Origin: Lachnospiraceae bacterium UBA7179
GTDB lineage: Bacteria > Bacillota > Clostridia > Lachnospirales > Lachnospiraceae
Direction of reading: 5' to 3'
Length of the DNA stretch: 29,411 bases
Assembly (NCBI GenBank): GCA_002491195.1
Contig: DKVL01000031.1
Coordinates: 447-29,857, forward strand
The notes below the pieces were generated by a model. It saw only the letters and a program-made list of their open reading frames with translations. It had not been told where the DNA came from and ran no database searches. Below, one piece after another: positions 24,420 to 29,411 of this stretch (its first letter is position 1; each line of letters begins with the position of its first letter). Position numbers and translations under genes: made by a program.

Positions 24420-27400
24420 AAGTTTATGGCCGCTGCTTTTTCTGGCGGCGGTTCCGGTTATTATTCTCTTATATTTGTTGAAACCGAAGGGGACAGATTA
24501 TCTGATCTCTTCCAATCTGTTGTGGAAAAAGCTGCTGAAAAACGAACAGGCGCGGACGTTTTTTGAGAAGTTTGTGCACAATATTCTGATGTATCTGCAG
24601 ATTTTGATTATTGTGTTATTGGTGGTCGCGCTGATGTCGCCGTTGATTCAGATCAATGGGCGCAGCGGCGGGAGAAAGGTGTTGTTGATCGACACCAGTG
24701 CCAGTATGCAGCATGTGGGTGCTTCGGGAAAAACACGCCTTGAGGAGGCGGTAGAGCAGGCGTGCGATTATGTGCGGACGGCGCAGGATACCCGTTTTTC
24801 TGTTGTGACGGCAGATGCCACAGGCGCAAAGCTTCTGGCAGTGGATATCGCAGACGCAGACAGTCTGGTGCGCACGCTGCAGGGAATCGAGTGCAGTGAC
24901 AGTGGCGGAAGTCTCACGCAGGCGCAGGCGGCATTGGACACATTGGCCAGGGCTGCCGCTGCTCAGGATGCTTCCGACGAAGAGAATGCCGCGGATGTGC
25001 TTGTTTACACGGACGGCGCAGGTGCGGCTGCGTTTGAGGAGCTTCGCAGCAATGCGGAGAAGGAATTGTATGTAGCAGGTGGCGTGTCCGCCAATGTGGC
25101 GAACGAATATACGGCGTTTTCCGGTCGTGAGGATGGTCTGTATGATGTGATGGTGAGTATCACGAATTACAGCGACGAGGAAGTTTCGTTTGATGTCAGT
25201 TTATATGACGATGAGAGCTATGATCGAAAGCTGATTGCTCTGGCATCGATGAACTTAGCGCCTTCGGAGAGCAGGATCTGCTTTTTTGAGGAAGTGGATT
25301 GGCGGGGAAGGACGATGACTTCCCGAATTGATAAGATCCTGTTTTCTGGCGGTTCTTATGACAGCCTTGCCCGCGACAATGAATCGGCAGCAGTGAAAAG
25401 CCGGGAAAATCTCATGCGGGGGCTGCTTGTCGGGGACGGGAATACATTCATCGAAAAGGCGTATCTTGCCGTCACGGGAGAGAACATTGTCAAGGCAGCG
25501 ACAGATGCGGCGGCGGGTGGAGCGTCAGGTTCTGACGATTCGTTAGAATCCTTGTTAACACCGAGAACTCCGTTAAAGGAGCAAGGCTACAATGTCGTGA
25601 TCTACGATGCAGGCCAGACACCTCAGATTGAGGGGACGAACCGGCTGGTTTTTGGCAGCGCCGGCGGAATGGTCACAGAGACGCTGGAAAATGTGGTGCT
25701 GGATATGACGGATTGTGATCTGACTGCGGGACTGTCTGGTTTCACGATCGGTGTGAACACGGCGTACTGCTTTGCGCTTCCGGAAGGGGCGGAGAGCTTT
25801 TTGGAGTACGACGGAAAGTGTGTCGGCTATTACAGGGAGCTGGACGACAGGAAAGAAATTGTCGTCGGGTTTGATATACGGGAGTCCGATTTCCCGCTGC
25901 GCGCGGAATTTCCGGTCTTTCTGGCAAATGCCATGATCTATCTCTCGGACACTTCATGGCTTGCCACGAATGTCTATTACGCGGGCGAGGAGATTGCCCT
26001 GCAGCCGTGGGCAGAACTTGACAGAAGCCAGTTTGAGAGCCGCCCGGGCAGGGCAGGTCTGTACACGATTGGTAATGAGGATTATCAGGAAAATTACGTG
26101 GTGCGTTTCCAGACGGCCACGGAGTCAGACGGAAGAATCACAGCTGCTATGGAAAATCTTCCAGCAAACAGCTCCGATGCAGTGCGTCAGCAGAAGGTGA
26201 AACAGACAGTCAGACATCTTTTTATTCTGTTGGTATTGGTTTTTTTAGTGATCGAGTGGATTGTCTATGTGCGCCAGATGCGTTATCGTGGGAAGTTTTA
26301 TCTGGTCGTGCGCGGCGTGGTATTTCTGTGTGTGCTGCTGGCGCTTTTGGGTATCCGGATCTACAAGGGCAGCGGCAGGACGGCGACGGTCTTTGTAGTG
26401 GATTTGTCCAACAGCAATGAGGAGCACCTCGACGAGGCGCAGAAGTATCTGCAGGAGACGATCACAAAGATGCCTTCCGGGAATGCCTACGGGATTGTGA
26501 CTTTTGGAAAAGACACACTTGTGGAGCAGTTTCTGACTTCAGAGCGGCATTACGGCGGACTGCTGACGCTTCCGGACAAGGCGGCGACGAACTTTGAGGA
26601 GGCTGTTTCCAAGGCGCTCACATTGATTCCGGGGGAGTACAGCAAGCGGCTTGTGGTACTCACGGACGGCAGGGAGACGAGGGGCGATATCCGGAATATG
26701 GCGCAGGCGTTGACGGCTGGTCAGGCGGAGTTGCTGACACTGTTATACGAGAATGAGGAGACGCCCGACGCCTATATAGACAATGTTACATTGCCGGCGT
26801 ATCTGCACCCTGGCGATAAGTATTCGATCACAGTGCTGGTGGAGAGCAATTATGATACGGACGCAGTGATCGCGCTCTACAACGGAAGCAGCCAGACAGC
26901 GGCAAACAGTGTGCATCTGAACAAGGGAAGCAACCGCTTTGTGTTTGGCGCGCAGGTGGATGCCAGCACGGACAGCGGCGCGACGGAAAATCTGCGGGTG
27001 CAGGTACAGGCGCAGGGAGACACCTGTCAGGAGAATGACTTTTTCAGCGCTTACTCTGTGGTGGAGACACCGCCGCGGGTTCTGGTCATTTCAGGGCGCG
27101 ATGTCAGCATCTCCGGTTTTGCCGCGGTGCTTGGCGCGGCGGGCTGCGATTACAATGTCGTCTCTGCGCGGAATGCGCCCAAAAGTATCAATGAAATGCT
27201 GGAATATAAATCAATCGTGCTGGTGAACACATACATTGACGATTTGCCAGAACCATTTTTGGAAAATCTGGAAACTTATGTGAAAGACTACGGCTGCGGC
27301 TTGATCTGCTGCGGCGGGGAGGACAGTTTTGCGCTGGGCGGTTACCGGAACACGGTACTGGAGACTGTGCTGCCCGTGGATATGCAGCTTCGGGGTGTGA

Positions 27401-28998
27401 ACGAGATGCCGACGATGGCAATGGTCATGGTGATCGACCGCTCCGGCAGTATGACAAACAGTGCAGGAGGACATGGTATCAGTAATCTGGATATCGCGGT
27501 CCGTGCGGCTGAAGTGGCAGTGGATAGCCTGAATGACTCGGACTATGTAGGGATTCTGACTTTTGATGACCAGTATCAGTGGCAGGTGGAACTCCGGCTT
27601 GCTGATGACAAGGCGGCGATCAAGGATAAACTGAAACAGATCAGCGACGGCGGCGGCACGACGATCAAGCCTGCGCTGCAGGAGGCTGTCAAAGCGCTCG
27701 CCGGGAGTGAGGCGTCAATCAAACACATCGTGCTTTTGACGGACGGTATGGGAGAGACGGATGATTTTACGGATGTGATCAGCGATTGTACGAACAGTGA
27801 TATTACACTGTCCACCGTGGCAGTGGGCGACGGCTCGGATACAATGCTGTTGGAGCGTCTGGCGGACAACTGCGGGGGGAGATATTATTATTCAGACGAA
27901 TCGAGTGATATTCCAAAGATTTTTGCGCAGGAGGTTTTCTTAGGTGGCGACAGCTATCTTCAGAACGGCGTCTTCTCTCTGGCTGTACAGCAGAACCATG
28001 AGTTGACGAGCAACCTGTTTCCAAATGGCTGGCCGGCACTATACGGATATGTCTCTGCGACGCCCAAGACTGCTTCCAGTCCGGTGATCGTGTCCGGAGA
28101 GAAGGGTGATCCGATCCTGACAGTATGGCAGTATGGGCTGGGAAGGACTGCGGCCTGGAACAGCGATGTCACGGGTGAGTGGACGGGTGCTTTTGCCGGA
28201 CAGGAGGACTATGTACAGCTGTGGAAGCGCATCGTGGATTATTCCACCGGAAATGTCAGCATGGGCGAGGACAGCGTGAATGTGGTGACAGTCGGCGAAC
28301 GGACAGAGGTGGATTATCAGACCAGCGATTATGGCAGTGCGGCAGAGATTTTCGTGACAGTGATCGATCCGGATGGTAATGCATTAGAAGAGAAACTTCA
28401 TGCGACAGCGCCAGGGAAATATACAGCAGAACTGTCGACACCGCAGACAGGCTTATATCACTTTAATATACGCCGTACAGAAGGCGGAGAGATACAGAAC
28501 TATATGACCACTGCCGCGGCAGTGCAGTTTTCGGATGAATATAAGTTTGATGTGAGTGCGGACGCATATATCAGTTTTGCAAAACAGTATGGCAGGATGA
28601 TCACAGAGCATGATCCGATCTGGACACGGCTTTCCACAAAAGCGAGGGAGAGTTATCCTCTCACAAACTGGTTCCTGGCGCTTGCAGTCTGCCTGTTTTT
28701 AGCGGATGTAGCAATGCGGCGGTTCCAGTATGTGCCAAAACGGATTCCGATACTGGCAGGACGAAAGGAACGAAAATCGCAGCAGTCTGACGGAAACACA
28801 GTTCAGAGTACGCAGAACAGCAGTACGCATGGCAGTAGTACAGTGCAGGCAGAACAGATGGCATCAGTGTCGGAAACAAGTGTGGGGCAAACCGCAAAAA
28901 CAGAGAGAAGACAAAAGAAACAAAAGAAACCGAAACAGTCCGAACAGACTCTGGATACTTCACAGCTGTTGAAGAAAAAGGATGACCGGAATGTCTGA
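24409..28998 (+). CDS. Giant fusion of two vWA membrane proteins (BatA-like N-terminus)
   Basis: A 1529-residue protein. Part 1 is BatA-like: TM 5-25, TM 56-80, then a vWA domain with MIDAS DTSAS (95-99), an ectodomain, and TM at about 603-621. Part 2 begins with TM at about 629-650 and continues with a second vWA with DLSNS (665-669), an Ig-like segment, a GATase-like segment (PPRVLVISGRD to LICCGGEDSFALGG, about 885-985), a third vWA with DRSGS (1010-1014), a beta-rich part, and TM at about 1417-1438. A Gln/Lys-rich cytoplasmic tail of about 90 residues closes it. The halves match proteins that are usually separate, so this is a fusion. It is the last gene of the MoxR-DUF58 set and is followed by a strong terminator. 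Likely scaffold or sensor at the membrane. Confidence 0.85.
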   Translation: MIFESLWPLLFLAAVPVIILLYLLKPKGTDYLISSNLLWKKLLKNEQARTFFEKFVHNILMYLQILIIVLLVVALMSPLIQINGRSGGRKVLLIDTSASMQHVGASGKTRLEEAVEQACDYVRTAQDTRFSVVTADATGAKLLAVDIADADSLVRTLQGIECSDSGGSLTQAQAALDTLARAAAAQDASDEENAADVLVYTDGAGAAAFEELRSNAEKELYVAGGVSANVANEYTAFSGREDGLYDVMVSITNYSDEEVSFDVSLYDDESYDRKLIALASMNLAPSESRICFFEEVDWRGRTMTSRIDKILFSGGSYDSLARDNESAAVKSRENLMRGLLVGDGNTFIEKAYLAVTGENIVKAATDAAAGGASGSDDSLESLLTPRTPLKEQGYNVVIYDAGQTPQIEGTNRLVFGSAGGMVTETLENVVLDMTDCDLTAGLSGFTIGVNTAYCFALPEGAESFLEYDGKCVGYYRELDDRKEIVVGFDIRESDFPLRAEFPVFLANAMIYLSDTSWLATNVYYAGEEIALQPWAELDRSQFESRPGRAGLYTIGNEDYQENYVVRFQTATESDGRITAAMENLPANSSDAVRQQKVKQTVRHLFILLVLVFLVIEWIVYVRQMRYRGKFYLVVRGVVFLCVLLALLGIRIYKGSGRTATVFVVDLSNSNEEHLDEAQKYLQETITKMPSGNAYGIVTFGKDTLVEQFLTSERHYGGLLTLPDKAATNFEEAVSKALTLIPGEYSKRLVVLTDGRETRGDIRNMAQALTAGQAELLTLLYENEETPDAYIDNVTLPAYLHPGDKYSITVLVESNYDTDAVIALYNGSSQTAANSVHLNKGSNRFVFGAQVDASTDSGATENLRVQVQAQGDTCQENDFFSAYSVVETPPRVLVISGRDVSISGFAAVLGAAGCDYNVVSARNAPKSINEMLEYKSIVLVNTYIDDLPEPFLENLETYVKDYGCGLICCGGEDSFALGGYRNTVLETVLPVDMQLRGVNEMPTMAMVMVIDRSGSMTNSAGGHGISNLDIAVRAAEVAVDSLNDSDYVGILTFDDQYQWQVELRLADDKAAIKDKLKQISDGGGTTIKPALQEAVKALAGSEASIKHIVLLTDGMGETDDFTDVISDCTNSDITLSTVAVGDGSDTMLLERLADNCGGRYYYSDESSDIPKIFAQEVFLGGDSYLQNGVFSLAVQQNHELTSNLFPNGWPALYGYVSATPKTASSPVIVSGEKGDPILTVWQYGLGRTAAWNSDVTGEWTGAFAGQEDYVQLWKRIVDYSTGNVSMGEDSVNVVTVGERTEVDYQTSDYGSAAEIFVTVIDPDGNALEEKLHATAPGKYTAELSTPQTGLYHFNIRRTEGGEIQNYMTTAAAVQFSDEYKFDVSADAYISFAKQYGRMITEHDPIWTRLSTKARESYPLTNWFLALAVCLFLADVAMRRFQYVPKRIPILAGRKERKSQQSDGNTVQSTQNSSTHGSSTVQAEQMASVSETSVGQTAKTERRQKKQKKPKQSEQTLDTSQLLKKKDDRNV

Positions 28999-29004
28999 AA
29001 AGAT

Positions 29005-29056
29005 TCCCTTGCGTTAGAACATTTTTGAACAGGTTCTAACACAAGGGATATTTTTG
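29005..29056. terminator. Strong intrinsic terminator, possibly bidirectional
   Basis: TCCCTTG-GTTAGAAC (29005-29020, one bulged base) pairs with GTTCTAAC-CAAGGGA (29033-29048), with a 12-nt loop. TATTTTT follows on the plus strand. On the minus strand the stem is followed by a weaker ATCTTTTC. It lies between convergent genes. Confidence 0.85.
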
Positions 29057-29081
29057 CATATTGGTAATAACCCTATGCAGT

Positions 29082-29411
29082 TCAGGCTAATTGCTGCAGT
29101 TTTTCGCTGTGCTCCGCGATCACTTTTTTCATGAGATCAATATCGGCTTTCATCGCCTGTATTTCGGGCACGGCCCTTTCATATTGTTTTGCGGCAGGAA
29201 CATAGTTTTCAGCCAGCAGCCGGATGTTTTTGTCAGTTGTATTTTCAAGATGCAGATTAATAGCCTGGATGTGAGTGTTTATCGTATTGAGTTCAGTGTA
29301 TATATCATCGAACTTAGCATCTATGTTATCGAATTTAGCATCTATGTTATCGAATTTAGCATCTATGTCATCAAATTTAGCATCTATGTCATCGAACCTA
29401 GCATTTACCTC
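29082..29411 (-). CDS. Coiled-coil protein with heptad repeats, 5' part outside window
   Basis: Reading the minus strand from the right edge gives 109 residues without a stop, ending at TGA (29082-29084). The start lies beyond the window. The visible part opens with five heptads of the type FDDIDAK, then a helical stretch (ELNTINTHIQAINLHLENTT), a segment DKNIRLLAENYVPAAKQYER, and a final helix LMKKVIAEHSEKLQQLA. Continuous heptads with no Cys, Trp or membrane segment point to an elongated coiled coil. The family is not recognised with certainty; similar small FDxID-repeat proteins occur in clostridial genomes. It converges on the vWA operon. Confidence 0.75.
   Translation of the reverse strand, partial: EVNARFDDIDAKFDDIDAKFDNIDAKFDNIDAKFDDIYTELNTINTHIQAINLHLENTTDKNIRLLAENYVPAAKQYERAVPEIQAMKADIDLMKKVIAEHSEKLQQLA
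29305..29409 (-). repeat. Five 21-bp tandem repeats
   Basis: Units start at 29305, 29326, 29347, 29368 and 29389. Units 2 and 3 are identical; the others differ by a few bases. Each 21-bp unit equals one heptad of the minus-strand coiled coil, so changes in copy number keep the reading frame. More units may lie beyond the right edge. Confidence 0.85.

Noticed and set aside
29021..29032. Remnant of the 20727-20886 foldback element in the final terminator loop
   Set aside because: Only ATTTTTGAACAG (12 bp) is shared; this is too short and AT-rich to claim descent.

Overview
The window looks like a chromosome segment of a Gram-positive, anaerobic member of the Clostridia, most likely Lachnospiraceae. 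This rests on strong AAGGAGG-type ribosome binding sites, a butyryl-CoA:acetate CoA-transferase-like enzyme, a clostridial-type galactokinase, AAA-ATPase-like/PD-(D/E)XK proteins, and very large secreted modular proteins with Thr-Glu linkers. No rRNA, tRNA or CRISPR array was seen. The assignment is by recognition of families, not by a database search.

Region 1 (1-9280), surface proteins. Two paralogous giant secreted proteins (the first cut by the left edge) flank an unrelated membrane protein with four predicted membrane segments. Both paralogues carry a Thr-Glu tract, an almost identical block of about 142 residues, a divergent middle, a cadherin-like strand region, a putative Ig (He_PIG-like) module, an X2-like module and a beta-rich C-terminus. 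The near-identical block beside strongly diverged sequence suggests recent recombination between the copies.

Region 2 (9284-16453), a patchwork. It holds a small coiled-coil gene on the minus strand, a truncated AAA-ATPase-like gene behind a good promoter and close-coupled to a CoA-transferase gene, an alpha/beta-hydrolase, galactokinase, an AT-rich gene for a small secreted protein with two FD..YY..-type repeats, a 49-bp decayed fragment of galK beyond it, and a full-length AAA-ATPase-like/PD-(D/E)XK gene on the minus strand.

Region 3 (16454-29056), a large membrane AAA+/vWA locus. A foldback element with an 8-bp flanking duplication lies between two divergent promoters. Then come a signal-peptide/GATase-like/membrane protein, an ABC-2 ATPase and its permease, ending in a terminator that overlaps the permease stop codon. 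After a second foldback element and a degenerate 57-bp tandem repeat come a coiled-coil membrane protein with a Gly-Gln-Asn linker, a MoxR AAA+ ATPase, a DUF58 protein and a 1529-residue fusion of two vWA membrane proteins carrying three MIDAS-type motifs. A strong terminator ends the set. The layout suggests an ABC-2/auxiliary-protein module working next to a MoxR-vWA module at the membrane; the substrate cannot be read from the sequence.

The right edge holds the 3' end of a minus-strand coiled-coil gene with five 21-bp heptad-coding repeats.
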